NCBI RefSeq assembly: GCF_017916505.1 | Contig: NZ_JAFMSZ010000001.1 | Coordinates: forward strand, 1,116,001-1,180,000 | Reading direction: 5' to 3' | DNA: 64,000 nt | Origin: Naasia sp. SYSU D00057 | GTDB taxonomy: Bacteria; Actinomycetota; Actinomycetes; Actinomycetales; Microbacteriaceae | Shown: positions 16,136 through 24,397 of the stretch, piece by piece | Layout: each line of letters opens with the position of its first letter | Numbering within the stretch: the stretch's first letter is position 1 | Position numbers and translations under genes: made by a program | Notes under the pieces: model-generated | The model's input: the letters and a program-made list of their open reading frames with translations, nothing else | What the model was told of the DNA's origin: nothing | Databases searched by the model: none

Positions 16136-17104
16136 ATGACGAGGTTCGGCTACACCCTGATGACCGAGCAGAGCGGACCGAAGGAGCTCGTCCGCTACGC
16201 GGTGGCCGCCGAGCGGGTGGGCTTCGATTTCGAGGTCTCGAGCGACCACTACTCGCCGTGGCTCGTGTCCCAGGGACACGCGCCGTACGCGTGGACCGTG
16301 CTGGGCGCGGTCGCGAACGCGACCGAGCGGGTGGAGCTCGCGACGTATGTGACGGCGCCCATCCAGCGCTACCATCCGGCCGTCGTCGCTCAGAAGGCCG
16401 CCACGATGCAGCTGCTCTCCGATGGCCGGTTCATCCTCGGCCTCGGGTCGGGCGAGAACCTCAACGAGCACGTCACCGGCGACGGCTGGCCGCCGATCGA
16501 CCAGCGGCAGGACATGCTCGAGGAGGCGGTCCAGATCATCCGCGCGCTGCACACCGGTGAGCTCGTCACGTGGAGCGGCGAGTACTTCCGCGTCGACTCG
16601 GCGCGGATCTGGGACTGCCCCGAGGGCGGTGTGCCGATCGGCATCGCGCTGTCCGGCGAGAAGTCGCTGCAGCGGTTCGGGCCGCTCGCCGACCACCTGA
16701 TCACGACCGAGCCGGACCCCGACCTGCTCGGCGCCTGGTCGAAGGAGCACCCGGAGGGCCGCAAGATCGGCCAGGTGCCGATCAGCTGGGCGCCGGACCG
16801 GGACGACGCGATCGAGCGGGCGCACGACCAGTTCCGCTGGTTCGGCGGCGGCTGGGCCGTCAACGCCGACCTGCCGACCCCCGCCGGCTTCGCCGGTGCC
16901 AGTCAGTTCGTGCGCAAGCAGGACGTGGCCGAGAGCATCCCGTGCGGTCCCGACCTCGAGAAGATCGTGGAGACCGTGAGCACGTTCTGGGAGGCCGGCT
17001 TCACCGACATCGCGCTCGTGCAGGTCGGCGACGACCTCCAGCAGCGGTTCCTCGACGAGGCGGCCGAGCCGCTGCTCGCGCTGCTCCGCGACGCGGCGGC
17101 CTGA
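16136..17104 (+). CDS. LLM-class F420-dependent oxidoreductase (TIGR03557-like)
   Basis: A 322-aa TIM-barrel enzyme of the luciferase-like monooxygenase superfamily, close to F420-dependent glucose-6-phosphate dehydrogenase-like proteins. Characteristic blocks are the N-terminal RFGYTLMTEQSGPKELVRYA, FEVSSDHYSPW, RVELATYVTAPIQRYHPAVV, LGLGSGENLNEHVTGDGWP and the late CGPDLEKIVETVSTFWEAGF. GENLNEH is typical of the F420 subfamily. The start ATG at 16136 has GGAGGAGG just upstream. Substrate specificity cannot be read from sequence. A strong bidirectional hairpin (17108-17152) follows immediately. Its presence implies that the organism makes coenzyme F420. Confidence 0.88.
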   Translation: MTRFGYTLMTEQSGPKELVRYAVAAERVGFDFEVSSDHYSPWLVSQGHAPYAWTVLGAVANATERVELATYVTAPIQRYHPAVVAQKAATMQLLSDGRFILGLGSGENLNEHVTGDGWPPIDQRQDMLEEAVQIIRALHTGELVTWSGEYFRVDSARIWDCPEGGVPIGIALSGEKSLQRFGPLADHLITTEPDPDLLGAWSKEHPEGRKIGQVPISWAPDRDDAIERAHDQFRWFGGGWAVNADLPTPAGFAGASQFVRKQDVAESIPCGPDLEKIVETVSTFWEAGFTDIALVQVGDDLQQRFLDEAAEPLLALLRDAAA

Positions 17105-17107
17105 GCG

Positions 17108-17152
17108 AGCGCGGCGGGGCCGGCGGCTCTCCCCGGCCGGCCCCGCCGCGCT
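17108..17152. terminator. Perfect 16-bp stem between convergent genes
   Basis: Arms 17108-17123 and 17137-17152 are exact inverted copies around a 13-nt loop, four bases after the stop of the F420 oxidoreductase and eight bases before the end of the DUF3072 gene. It is very GC-rich and is placed to end both transcripts. Confidence 0.8.
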
Positions 17153-17159
17153 GGAATTC

Positions 17160-17417
17160 CTACTGGCCGCGGCCGGTCTTGTCCTGGAGGCGGTCGATGT
17201 TCTCGGACGCCTCCGCCTTCGTGAGGTCGGCCGGGAGCTCCTCGCCGGCCTCGCGGGCCAGCGTGTCGAGGTAGCTGCGCTGCGGCCCGGTCATGGGCTC
17301 GTCGCCGGTCACCCAGTCGGACGGGTCCTTCGACGCGCTGGTCGAGGAGTCGTCTCCGCGGGCGCCCAGCGTCTCCTGCTCGGTCTTCTCGCTGCTGCCG
17401 GATGCGTTGTCGCTCAT
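17160..17417 (-). CDS. DUF3072 domain protein
   Basis: An 85-aa hydrophilic protein. The N-terminal half is low-complexity and charged (MSDNASGSSEKTEQ...). The C-terminal half matches the DUF3072 signature: DEPMTGPQRSYLDTLAREAG, then LTKAEASENIDRLQDKTG. The family is small, found mainly in actinobacteria and rhizobia, and its function is unknown; the TGPQ...L...LTKAEAS pattern resembles SAP-like helical motifs. ATG at 17417 was chosen as the only in-frame start that keeps the compact domain; the longer frame runs antisense into non-coding sequence. It is downstream of the HAD gene on the same strand with a 34-nt gap. Confidence 0.82.
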   Translation of the reverse strand: MSDNASGSSEKTEQETLGARGDDSSTSASKDPSDWVTGDEPMTGPQRSYLDTLAREAGEELPADLTKAEASENIDRLQDKTGRGQ

Positions 17418-17451
17418 GCCTGCGAATCTACGCCGGACCTCCGACACGCTC

Positions 17452-18129
17452 TCAGGGCTTGCGCGTCCGCTCCCCGATCGGGCTGTCGTCCAAATGGGCG
17501 AGCAGGTCGGCGACGTCCTCGAACACCGCGATGACGCCGGCGTCCAACAGCTCACGCTCGGAGACGCCGCCCGACAGCACGCCGATCATGTCGACTCCCG
17601 CGCGCCTCGACGCCTCCGCGTCCCACACGGTGTCCCCGACGAAGACGGCGTCCCCGGCGTCGACTCCCGCCTTCTGCAGCGCGACGTTCACGACGTCCGG
17701 CTCGGGCTTCGCCGTCTCGACGTCGCCGGCGGAGGTCGCCTCGGACACCGCGTCGTCCACGTCGAGCACCTTGCGCAGGATCTCCAGCTCGTTCTCCGGT
17801 GCCGAGGTGGCGAGCACCGCCTGCACGTCGAGCGCGGCGACCGCACGGAGCAGGTCGCGGGCACCGTCGAAGGGGCGCAGCCGGTCGGCGGACTGCACGT
17901 AGTAGTCGCTGTGCAGCTCCTTCGCCTTCGACACCGCGTCGTCGCCGGCGCCTCCCGCGAGCGAGTCGAGCAGCTTCTCCGAATCCATGCCGATCGAGCG
18001 GTGGATCCGCCAGAACGGGACGGGGATGCCCGCCTCCGTGAACCCGCGGTCCCACGCGTCGACGTGCAGGTAGTTGGAGTCGACGAGGGTTCCGTCGATG
18101 TCGAACAGAACGGCGCGCAGTCTCGTCAT
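17452..18129 (-). CDS. HAD-superfamily phosphatase (phosphoglycolate-phosphatase-like)
   Basis: A 225-aa HAD hydrolase with an alpha-helical C1 cap. Motif I is VLFDIDGTLVDSN with catalytic D10 and D12, motif II is LATSAPENE, and motif III/IV is AKPEPDV...FVGDTVWDAEASRRAG. The residue pattern (DSN, then HVDAWDRGF) resembles Gph/beta-phosphoglucomutase-type phosphatases; the substrate is not predictable. The start ATG at 18129 has no strong ribosome site. It is divergent from the metallophosphoesterase gene at 18196, with 66 nt between them. Confidence 0.88.
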   Translation of the reverse strand: MTRLRAVLFDIDGTLVDSNYLHVDAWDRGFTEAGIPVPFWRIHRSIGMDSEKLLDSLAGGAGDDAVSKAKELHSDYYVQSADRLRPFDGARDLLRAVAALDVQAVLATSAPENELEILRKVLDVDDAVSEATSAGDVETAKPEPDVVNVALQKAGVDAGDAVFVGDTVWDAEASRRAGVDMIGVLSGGVSERELLDAGVIAVFEDVADLLAHLDDSPIGERTRKP

Positions 18130-18195
18130 CCGGCCAGTCAAGCAGCGGCGCGGACGCCGGGCAGCCGGGTTGACGGCGGGCAGCAGAATGGTCCG

Positions 18196-18720
18196 ATGAC
18201 GACCCGCCTGCTGCTGCTCGCCGACACCCATCTGCCGAGGCGGGCCAAGGACCTGCCGGAGGCGGTGTGGGCCGAGGTGGCGGCCGCGGATGTCGTCGTG
18301 CACGCCGGCGACTGGGTGGACGAGGCCACGCTCGACCGGCTCGAGGCGGCGTCCCGCCGGCTGCTCGCCTGCTGGGGCAACAACGACGGCGCCGGGCTGC
18401 GGGCGCGGCTCCCGGAGGTGGCGAGGGACGTGCTCGACGGCGTCCGGGTCGGCGTCGTCCACGAGACGGGCGCGTCGACGGGACGGGAGGCGCGGATGGA
18501 GGCGGCGTTCCCCGACCTCGACCTGCTCGTGTTCGGCCACTCCCACATCCCGTGGGACACCACGACGCCGCGCGGCCTGCGGCTGCTCAACCCGGGCTCC
18601 CCCACCGACCGGCGCCGGCAGCCCTTCTGCACCTACTCGACGGTCGTCCTCGATGACGGCCGGATCTCGGAAGTGACCCTCCACCGCCTGCTCCCCCGCG
18701 ATGTCGTTGCCTCCGCTTAG
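18196..18720 (+). CDS. YfcE/MJ0936-type metallophosphoesterase
   Basis: A 174-aa calcineurin-like phosphoesterase. Metal ligands are visible: LLLADTHLP (Asp, His), VVHAGDWVD, CWGNNDG, GVVHETGA and VFGHSHIPW. The small size and lack of extra domains fit the YfcE group, which cleaves phosphodiesters in vitro; the physiological substrate is unknown. ATG at 18196 has a CAGAAT box ending 6 nt upstream, suggesting a leaderless transcript. Its TAG stop (18718-18720) forms the first half of the likely -10 box of the following gene. Confidence 0.88.
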   Translation: MTTRLLLLADTHLPRRAKDLPEAVWAEVAAADVVVHAGDWVDEATLDRLEAASRRLLACWGNNDGAGLRARLPEVARDVLDGVRVGVVHETGASTGREARMEAAFPDLDLLVFGHSHIPWDTTTPRGLRLLNPGSPTDRRRQPFCTYSTVVLDDGRISEVTLHRLLPRDVVASA

Positions 18721-18729
18721 GATTCTCCC

Positions 18730-19008
18730 GTGGACGGGTTGATCCTTCTCGCCGTGGGGGTTGCGGCAGTCGTGGCGCTGGGCTTGGCGGCGAGCGGATC
18801 CGCGCGGCGCTCGGGTCGCGGAACGGGCGTCGGCGCCGGAATGCTCGGCGCCGTCGACGAGGTCTTCGCGCCCAACCGCCACGAGACGATGCTCGACCTG
18901 GAGCGCCAGACCGCCCTGCCGGCGCCCGCGCCGGCCCCCGGCGACGGCGACCTCGGCGTGTACGAGGGCCGCATCCGCATCCGGGTCAACCGCGACGACG
19001 CCGCGTAG
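18730..19008 (+). CDS. Small single-pass membrane protein
   Basis: A 92-aa protein starting at GTG 18730. Residues 3-22 form one hydrophobic helix (GLILLAVGVAAVVALGLAAS). A basic cytoplasmic stretch (ARRSGRG) follows, then a conserved-looking GAVDEVFAPNRHETMLDLERQT and a proline-rich linker. The VDEVFAPNRH phrase is, from memory, seen in other actinobacterial small membrane proteins of unknown role. The promoter box TAGGAT (18718-18723) includes the stop codon of the preceding gene and ends 6 nt before GTG, so it is probably transcribed separately as a leaderless mRNA. Confidence 0.75.
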   Translation: MDGLILLAVGVAAVVALGLAASGSARRSGRGTGVGAGMLGAVDEVFAPNRHETMLDLERQTALPAPAPAPGDGDLGVYEGRIRIRVNRDDAA

Positions 19009-19023
19009 GCTCCGGGTTCCGAC

Positions 19024-19081
19024 TGCAACAGGACGACCGTTCTGCAACGGCACGCGGTTGCGAGATGGTCGTGCGGTTGCG
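19024..19081. repeat. 19-bp-phased GCAAC/GTTGC inverted array
   Basis: GCAAC occurs at 19025 and 19044 (19 bp apart) and GTTGC at 19057 and 19076 (19 bp apart). In addition ACGACC near 19033 pairs with GGTCGT near 19067. The whole forms a nested inverted repeat between the small membrane protein and the convergent YjdF-like gene. The pitch matches the CAGCAGG arrays but the central distance (13 bp) does not, so it is listed separately. Confidence 0.6.
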
Positions 19082-19096
19082 AAGCCATGCGAACGG

Positions 19097-19708
19097 CTAG
19101 GCGACCGGGACGGCGGCCCCGGTGTCTGCGCTCTCCGCGGTGCGCCCGCGCCAGCGGGACTCCGCCGCGAACCAGGGCATGACGAGGCCGGCGAAGAGCG
19201 AGCCGAGCCCGCCGACGGTGAGGTCGCCGATCGTGTCGGCGTAGCCGACGTAGATCGACGCGTCGAGGAAGCTGTTGCCGGCCCACTCGCCGATCTCCCA
19301 GAGCACGCCCGCCGTGCAGCCGAGCGCCGTCGTGAGTACCACCGTCGCGGTGCGGGGCAGCGCCGGCACGACGCGCGTGCGCCGCAGGAGCAGCAGGGCG
19401 AGGCCCGCGACCAGGCCGTTGAGCAGGAGGTGCATCGGCACGTCGACGACCGGCACCGAGACGTAGAGGTCGAGCGCGCTCGCCCACGAGGCGAGCAGCA
19501 GCACCACGCCCGTCGCCACGTCGACGGCGGGACGGACGCCGAGGAAGCGCGGCGCGACGAGTCCGAGCAGCGCGAGCGCGAAGACGCCCAGCTGCACGGG
19601 ACCGAACAGCACGGCGGCGAGGACGGTGCTGCCGACGCCGAGCACGCGCAGGACGTCCGCGAGCACCTCTCCGGCGCCTGCGGGCGGCCTCAGGAACGTG
19701 TCGATCAC
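19097..19708 (-). CDS. DUF2238/YjdF-like membrane protein
   Basis: A 203-aa polytopic membrane protein with about six hydrophobic helices. The second half carries the motif of the YjdF/DUF2238 group: GVLWEIGEWAGN, then YVGYADTIGDLTVGGLGSLF, where the acidic WE..E and D-T-x-x-D residues are conserved. Function is unknown. It starts at 19708, 9 nt downstream of the end of the endonuclease-like gene on the same strand, so the two probably form an operon. Confidence 0.78.
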   Translation of the reverse strand: MIDTFLRPPAGAGEVLADVLRVLGVGSTVLAAVLFGPVQLGVFALALLGLVAPRFLGVRPAVDVATGVVLLLASWASALDLYVSVPVVDVPMHLLLNGLVAGLALLLLRRTRVVPALPRTATVVLTTALGCTAGVLWEIGEWAGNSFLDASIYVGYADTIGDLTVGGLGSLFAGLVMPWFAAESRWRGRTAESADTGAAVPVA

Positions 19709-19717
19709 CCGCGCAAC

Positions 19718-20506
19718 CTATCGGGATCGGGCGGGAAGACGCAGGACCGCCTGCACCGGGTCGTGATCCGAGCCGGCGCGCCCGTCGATGCGGACCGCCG
19801 CGATGGCGACGTCGTCGACCGCGATGTCCGGCGAGGCGAGGATCCAGTCGATGCGGCGACCCGGCCGCGGCGGCCGGTACGCGGACCGGGTGCCCCACTC
19901 CGGTGTCGATCGCCTCGCCGCCGCAGTCCAGGCGTCCGCGAGGTCGACGGTCAGGATGCGGAAGGCGACGGACCGCGTGCTCGCGTTGGCGTCCCCGAGC
20001 AGGACGGTGGGCAGCGGATCCCGCCAGGTGCCCCAGCGGGCCCTCGCCACCCGCCGCAGCAGCTCGGCGCTCCTTCGCCGGGCGAGCGGCGACACGTGGT
20101 CGAGGTGGGTGTTGATCACGCGGAAGGCGATCCCGGTCGCCCGGTCGGCGAAGTCGGCGACCACGAACACGCGCGGGAGCGCCGAGCCCCAGCTGCGCGA
20201 TCCCGCCACGGCGGGCGTGCGGCTGAGCGCGTGCTGCTCCCAGCGCAGGACCCGCAGTCGCGACGGGTCGTAGAGGACCGCGCAGTGCTCGCCGCCGCCG
20301 TCGCGGCTGCGGCCGCGTCCGATCCACTCGGCCCCGGTGCTCTCGGCGATCCAGGCGAGCTGCTCGGGCACCGCCTCCTGCACGCCGAGCAGGCTCGGCC
20401 GGGCCTGCTGCAGCACCGCCCGGACGACGGAGCGCCGCCGCTCCCACCTGTCTGGGGAGTTGCGCCGCAGGGTCGGCACGGGCCGCCGCACGTTCCAGGT
20501 CATCAC
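19718..20506 (-). CDS. Endonuclease/exonuclease/phosphatase family hydrolase
   Basis: A 262-aa protein of the EEP superfamily (DNase I/sphingomyelinase fold). Motifs in order: MTWNVRRP (metal-ligand Asn), LLGVQEAVPEQ (Glu), VINTHLDHVS (His/Asp), VLLGDANAS (Asp, Asn), RRIDWILAS and GSDHDPVQAVLRL (terminal Asp-His). All catalytic positions are intact. No signal peptide is visible, so it is probably cytoplasmic. The substrate may be a nucleic acid, a phospholipid or a sugar phosphate; sequence cannot decide. It lies 41 nt after the SDR gene start-to-stop on the same strand. Confidence 0.88.
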   Translation of the reverse strand: MMTWNVRRPVPTLRRNSPDRWERRRSVVRAVLQQARPSLLGVQEAVPEQLAWIAESTGAEWIGRGRSRDGGGEHCAVLYDPSRLRVLRWEQHALSRTPAVAGSRSWGSALPRVFVVADFADRATGIAFRVINTHLDHVSPLARRRSAELLRRVARARWGTWRDPLPTVLLGDANASTRSVAFRILTVDLADAWTAAARRSTPEWGTRSAYRPPRPGRRIDWILASPDIAVDDVAIAAVRIDGRAGSDHDPVQAVLRLPARSR

Positions 20507-20547
20507 CGAGAGCGCGGGCGGCGCTGCCGGCCCGAGAGCCTCCGCGG

Positions 20548-21348
20548 CTATCCCTGCCGCCAGTCGTCGCTCTCGATGTGGGAGCCGCCGTGCGGTCCCA
20601 TCAGCAGCATCCCGCCGTCGGCGACGAAGGACGCGCCGGTGACGTACGCGGAGTTCGGGGAGGCGAGGAACGCGATCACCGCGGCCATCTCATGCGCGTC
20701 GCCCGGGCGGCCGAGCGGGACGCCGGGACGCGACACCTGCCGCGGGTCCTGGTCCTCCTGCCCGGTCATCGGGGTCGCGATCTCACCCGGCGCGACCGCA
20801 TTGGCCGTGATGCCGTGCTGGCCGAGCTCGAGCGCGAACTGCTTCACGAGCCCGCCGAGCCCGTGCTTCGACGAGGTGTAGGCGCCGGAGCCCACGCGAG
20901 GCGCGTGCTCGTGCACGCTGGTCACCGCGATGAGGCGGCCTCCGCGGCCCTGGTCCACCATCCGCCGCGCCGCACGCTGCATGCAGACGAACGCGCCCTC
21001 GAGGTTCGTGGCGAGCGTGTGCCGCCACTGCTCGAGCGTGAGCTCGAGGATCGGCGCGTTGTCGCCGGTGCCCGCGTTGTTGACGAACACGTCGAGGCCG
21101 CCGAGCTCTCCGGCGATGCGGTCGACGACGTCGCCGCACTCCTCGAGCTTGGTGGTGTCGAGCTGGGCGACGACCGCGTTGCGGCCGAGGGCACGGACCT
21201 CCTCCGCGGTGCCCTGGGCACCCTCCTCGTCGTCGAGCCAGGTGATGCCGACGTCCATGCCGGCGGTGGCGAGGGCCACCGCGGTGGCCTTGCCGATGCC
21301 CGAGTCGGAGCCGGTGACGATCGCGTAGCGGGGTTCGTAGTCAGCCAT
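20548..21348 (-). CDS. Short-chain dehydrogenase/reductase
   Basis: A 266-aa classical SDR. The coenzyme motif TGSDSGIG is at residues 12-19, NNAG at 90-93, and the catalytic triad is S144, Y157 and K161 (YTSSK). The C-terminal substrate region includes ADGGMLLMGPHGGS, as in glucose-1-dehydrogenase-like SDRs and the E. coli YhdF/YghA-like group that often ends with a WRQG-type tail. The cofactor and substrate are not clear. ATG at 21348 follows an AAGGATCGGGG stretch. It lies 45 nt downstream of the DUF3097 gene on the same strand. Confidence 0.9.
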   Translation of the reverse strand: MADYEPRYAIVTGSDSGIGKATAVALATAGMDVGITWLDDEEGAQGTAEEVRALGRNAVVAQLDTTKLEECGDVVDRIAGELGGLDVFVNNAGTGDNAPILELTLEQWRHTLATNLEGAFVCMQRAARRMVDQGRGGRLIAVTSVHEHAPRVGSGAYTSSKHGLGGLVKQFALELGQHGITANAVAPGEIATPMTGQEDQDPRQVSRPGVPLGRPGDAHEMAAVIAFLASPNSAYVTGASFVADGGMLLMGPHGGSHIESDDWRQG

Positions 21349-21393
21349 GCCCCGATCCTTCTCGCACCGGGCGCCCGCGTCAGGGGGTTGCGC

Positions 21394-22233
21394 TCAGGCG
21401 GTGACGAAGTCGATGAGCTGCTCGACCCGGCCGAGCAGCTCCGGCTCCAGATCGGCGTAGGTGTCGACGCGGGAGAGGATCCGCTGCCAGGCCCGCGCGA
21501 TGTCCGCCTGGTCCTCGTGCGGCCAGCCGAGCGCCTGGCAGATTCCGTGCTTCCACTCGATGCCGCGGGGGATGTTCGGCCACGCCTTGATGCCGAGGCG
21601 TGCGGGCTTCACCGACTGCCAGATGTCGATGTAGGGGTGACCGACGACGAGGACGTTCCCGCCGTACGGTCCCCGCTGCACCGCGTCGGCGATCCGGCTC
21701 TCCTTCGACCCGGCCACGAGGTGGTCGACGAGCACCCCGACGCGCTTGCCGGGCGCGGGCTTGAACTCGCGGAGCAGCTCCTCCAGGTGGTCGACGCCCT
21801 CGAGGTACTCGACGACGACGCCCTCGACACGGAGGTCGTGGCCCCACACCTTCTCGACGAGCTCCGCGTCGTGGCGGCCCTCGACGAAGATGCGGCTCGC
21901 CCGAGCGACGCGCGCCTTCGCGTCGGTCACCGCGATGGAGCCGGACGCGCTGATCAGCCTGCCGCCCGCCTTCGCGAGCTTCGCGGGCGCCTTGAGCACG
22001 GCCGGCTTGCCCTCGAGCAGGAAGCCGGGACCGAGCGGGAACACGCGCACCTTGCCGCGGCGGTCCTCGAGCTTCACCATCCGGCCCTCGACGCCGACGA
22101 CGGCGCCGACGAAGCCGCTGTCGGGGAGCTCGACGACGAGACCGTCCTGCGCCTCCACAATCGCGGGCGCCGCCGTCTTCGGGCGTCGCCAGTCGGTCTT
22201 CAGAACGTCGGGTCCGTACCGGTCGAAATCCAC
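21394..22233 (-). CDS. DUF3097 family protein
   Basis: A 279-aa actinobacterial protein. The start DFDRYGPDVLKTDWRRPK and the blocks RASRIFVEGRHDAELVEKVWG, VEGVVVEYLEGVDHL and PKPGKRVGVLVDHLVAGSKE-like sequence match DUF3097. The FVEGRHDAELVEKVWG...GVLVDHL arrangement resembles a TOPRIM metal-binding fold (conserved Glu, then Asp), which would suggest nucleic-acid processing; that is inference. The start is GTG at 22233 with a TAGCCT box 6 nt upstream, so it is probably leaderless. Confidence 0.85.
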   Translation of the reverse strand: MDFDRYGPDVLKTDWRRPKTAAPAIVEAQDGLVVELPDSGFVGAVVGVEGRMVKLEDRRGKVRVFPLGPGFLLEGKPAVLKAPAKLAKAGGRLISASGSIAVTDAKARVARASRIFVEGRHDAELVEKVWGHDLRVEGVVVEYLEGVDHLEELLREFKPAPGKRVGVLVDHLVAGSKESRIADAVQRGPYGGNVLVVGHPYIDIWQSVKPARLGIKAWPNIPRGIEWKHGICQALGWPHEDQADIARAWQRILSRVDTYADLEPELLGRVEQLIDFVTA

Positions 22234-22369
22234 CGGTCGAGGCTAACCAGCGCCGCGCGCGCGGCGGACCTGGCACGCCGCCATGGAGGATGACGGCGCT
22301 CTCGGCGCGGGCGACGCGTCGACCGCAACCCCCTGCCGGCCCTCAGGCGCCGCGCCTACCGTTGACGGC

Positions 22370-22618
22370 ATGTCGATCGGCGACGAGCAGCAGACGAAGA
22401 AGGATCGGGCCTACAGCCCGGCCACCGAGCGCGAGCAGGAGGTCCGGAACTCGCCCGGCGGGCAGGACAGCCTCGCCCAGCAGGATCCGGACGTGGACGC
22501 CGACGCCGTGAACCTGCTTCCGGGCACCGGCGGCCCCGACGACCAGGGCGACGTCGACGTGTCGGACGACGAGTTCTCCCTCAACGGCAAGCCCTTCCCG
22601 GGGCACGCCTCCGACTAG
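22370..22618 (+). CDS. Small acidic hydrophilic protein
   Basis: An 82-aa, strongly acidic, probably disordered protein (MSIGDEQQTKKDRAYSPATE...). It has no hydrophobic segment or cysteine. It is supported by a TACCGT box at 22357-22362, 7 nt before the ATG (leaderless), and by an isolated position between divergent and convergent neighbours. The function is unknown; such proteins in Microbacteriaceae are often stress-associated, but nothing here shows that. Array B begins 42 nt after its stop. Confidence 0.7.
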   Translation: MSIGDEQQTKKDRAYSPATEREQEVRNSPGGQDSLAQQDPDVDADAVNLLPGTGGPDDQGDVDVSDDEFSLNGKPFPGHASD

Positions 22619-22662
22619 CCGGGGCGGACGAGCCGGGGCTCGTGCCGCCGACGAACTCGCTT

Positions 22663-22755
22663 CAGCAGGAACGGAACGGCTCGGGCAGGCAGAAGTGACC
22701 CTGTGTCGCCTGCTGAGCGCCCGGAGTGCCTGCTGAGCGTGCGAAGTGCCTGCTG
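22663..22755. repeat. Phased inverted array B (CAGCAGG family)
   Basis: Forward words start at 22663 (CAGCAGG) and 22683 (degenerate, GGGCAGG), 20 bp apart. Inverted CCTGCTG starts at 22709, 22729 and 22749, 20 bp apart. The innermost distance is again 26 bp (22683 to 22709). The core shares GGCAGAAGTG with array A, including part of the loop. It lies between two convergent genes, ending 20 nt before the methyltransferase stop. Confidence 0.8.
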
Positions 22756-22775
22756 AAGGCAGAGAGCGCCGCTCT

Positions 22776-24305
22776 CTAGGCGGCCGGCATCAGGAGACCG
22801 GTCGCGACGAGCTCCCGCGCCACGGGCAGCAGCTCCGCGCGCAGCTCGGCCGGGTCGGACTCGAGCAGGTCGGCGAGCGCGTCCACGATCGCGCCGACCG
22901 TCAGCTCGCCGTCGCACGCGCCCACGAGGCCCGCGGCCGCGGCGTCGACGGGGACCACCCGCGCGAAGCCGCCGCCCTGGCGCAGCTCGATCGCCGCCGG
23001 GTGCTCCTCCCCCGGCCAGTGGTGCCGCTCCTCGGTGACGTCGCCCGCCACCACGAGGCGTGCCGTGAGCAGCGCGTCGTCGTCCGTGGCGGCCAGCCAG
23101 TCCTGCGCCTCGAGGCAGGCGGCGAGATGACCGCCGAGCCCGCCCGCGCCGCCCTGCTCGCGCTCTACCCGCCGGGAGGGGCGCCGCCGCTCCGGGCGCC
23201 GCAGCGTCACGTAGCCGAAGCCGACCGAGCGGACCTCCCGTGCGGCGAAGTCGTCGAGCCACGCGGCGAGCAGCCGGTCGTACTCGGGCGTCCCGGGCCG
23301 GATGCCGCCGTCGCGAATCCAGGTCTCCGCGTAGAGGACGGGGTCCTGCACCTCGCGCTCGACGACCCACGCGTCGAGTCCCTCCTCGAGCGCCCACGCG
23401 GCCACGCGGTCCCGGCCGTCGGCGCCGGCGCGGTCCTCCCAGTTCGCGAGCAGCTGCGCGACGCCGCCCGGCAGGAGGTGGCCCGCGACGCCGCGGACGA
23501 CGGTCTCGACGAGCGCATCGCCCTCCAGTCCGCCGTCGCGGTACTCGTACTCGGGCACGCCGGGCCGGCGGGGCGTGATGACGAACGGCGGGTTGGAGAG
23601 GATGCGGTCGAACCGCTCCCCCGTCACCGGCTCGAAGAGGCTGCCGGCCCGCAGGTCGACGTCGACGTCGTTGAGAGCGGCGTTGAAGCGCGCGTAGGCG
23701 AGCGCTCGCTCGGACACGTCCGTGGCGACCAGCCTTCGGCCGTAGCGCGCGGCGCGGAGGAACTGGATGCCGCTCCCGGTGCCGAGGTCGAGCACCGACT
23801 CCGCCCGGCGCGGCAGCTGCAGCCCGGCGAGGGTGCGCGAGGCTCCGCCCACGCCGAGCACGTGGTCGGCCCGCAGCGGTCCGCCGGTCGCCGCCTCGCC
23901 GAGGTCGGAGGCGACCCACCACTCGCCGACCCCGTCCGGATCCACGAACTGGTGCGGGGCCAGCTCCACGCGGGGCACCGCTGCGTCGCCGTCCAGCGCG
24001 ACGAGGCCCGCCCTGACGGCGCCCTCGACCCCGAGTCGCGGCAGCGCTGCGGCGAGGCGGTCAGCCGGAACGGCCAGGCCCGCGACGAACAGGGCCGTGA
24101 GGTCGGCGACGGCGCCCGCGGCCCGCGCCTCCGGCCGGGCGAGCACGCGTGCGGCGGCGAGGGTCGAGCCACGGCGCAGGGACCCCTCGGCGGCGGACCC
24201 CAGGACGCCGGCGACGGCGGTGCTGCGGAAGCCGGCGGCCGCCAGGTCCTCGCGGAGCGGCCGGGCGGCGGAAGGATCGAGGACGCCGGCGGGGATCGCT
24301 GTCAT
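22776..24305 (-). CDS. Class I SAM-dependent methyltransferase (HemK/RlmG-like)
   Basis: A 509-aa protein. An N-terminal helical domain (about 1-90) and a linker precede a Rossmann methyltransferase core: motif I VLDLGTGSGIQFLRAARYG, VATDVSERALAYARFN, and the catalytic ILSNPPFVITP (NPPF), which is typical of N-methyltransferases acting on planar NH2 groups of bases or glutamine. The C-terminal 130 residues contain a degenerate helical region (VGAIVDALADLLESDPAELR). The domain arrangement is the one seen in a widespread actinobacterial family sometimes called DUF7059/DUF7782. ATG at 24305 has a TAGCGT box 7 nt upstream (leaderless). The target, rRNA or protein, is unknown. Confidence 0.88.
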   Translation of the reverse strand: MTAIPAGVLDPSAARPLREDLAAAGFRSTAVAGVLGSAAEGSLRRGSTLAAARVLARPEARAAGAVADLTALFVAGLAVPADRLAAALPRLGVEGAVRAGLVALDGDAAVPRVELAPHQFVDPDGVGEWWVASDLGEAATGGPLRADHVLGVGGASRTLAGLQLPRRAESVLDLGTGSGIQFLRAARYGRRLVATDVSERALAYARFNAALNDVDVDLRAGSLFEPVTGERFDRILSNPPFVITPRRPGVPEYEYRDGGLEGDALVETVVRGVAGHLLPGGVAQLLANWEDRAGADGRDRVAAWALEEGLDAWVVEREVQDPVLYAETWIRDGGIRPGTPEYDRLLAAWLDDFAAREVRSVGFGYVTLRRPERRRPSRRVEREQGGAGGLGGHLAACLEAQDWLAATDDDALLTARLVVAGDVTEERHHWPGEEHPAAIELRQGGGFARVVPVDAAAAGLVGACDGELTVGAIVDALADLLESDPAELRAELLPVARELVATGLLMPAA

Positions 24306-24397
24306 GCCTCTCACGCTACGGCCCGCAATGGGGGCGTCCGCGTCACCCCGTCCCGAGCCCGAGCGGCCGGCACCGCGGCCGTGGTTGGCTGTCGGCC

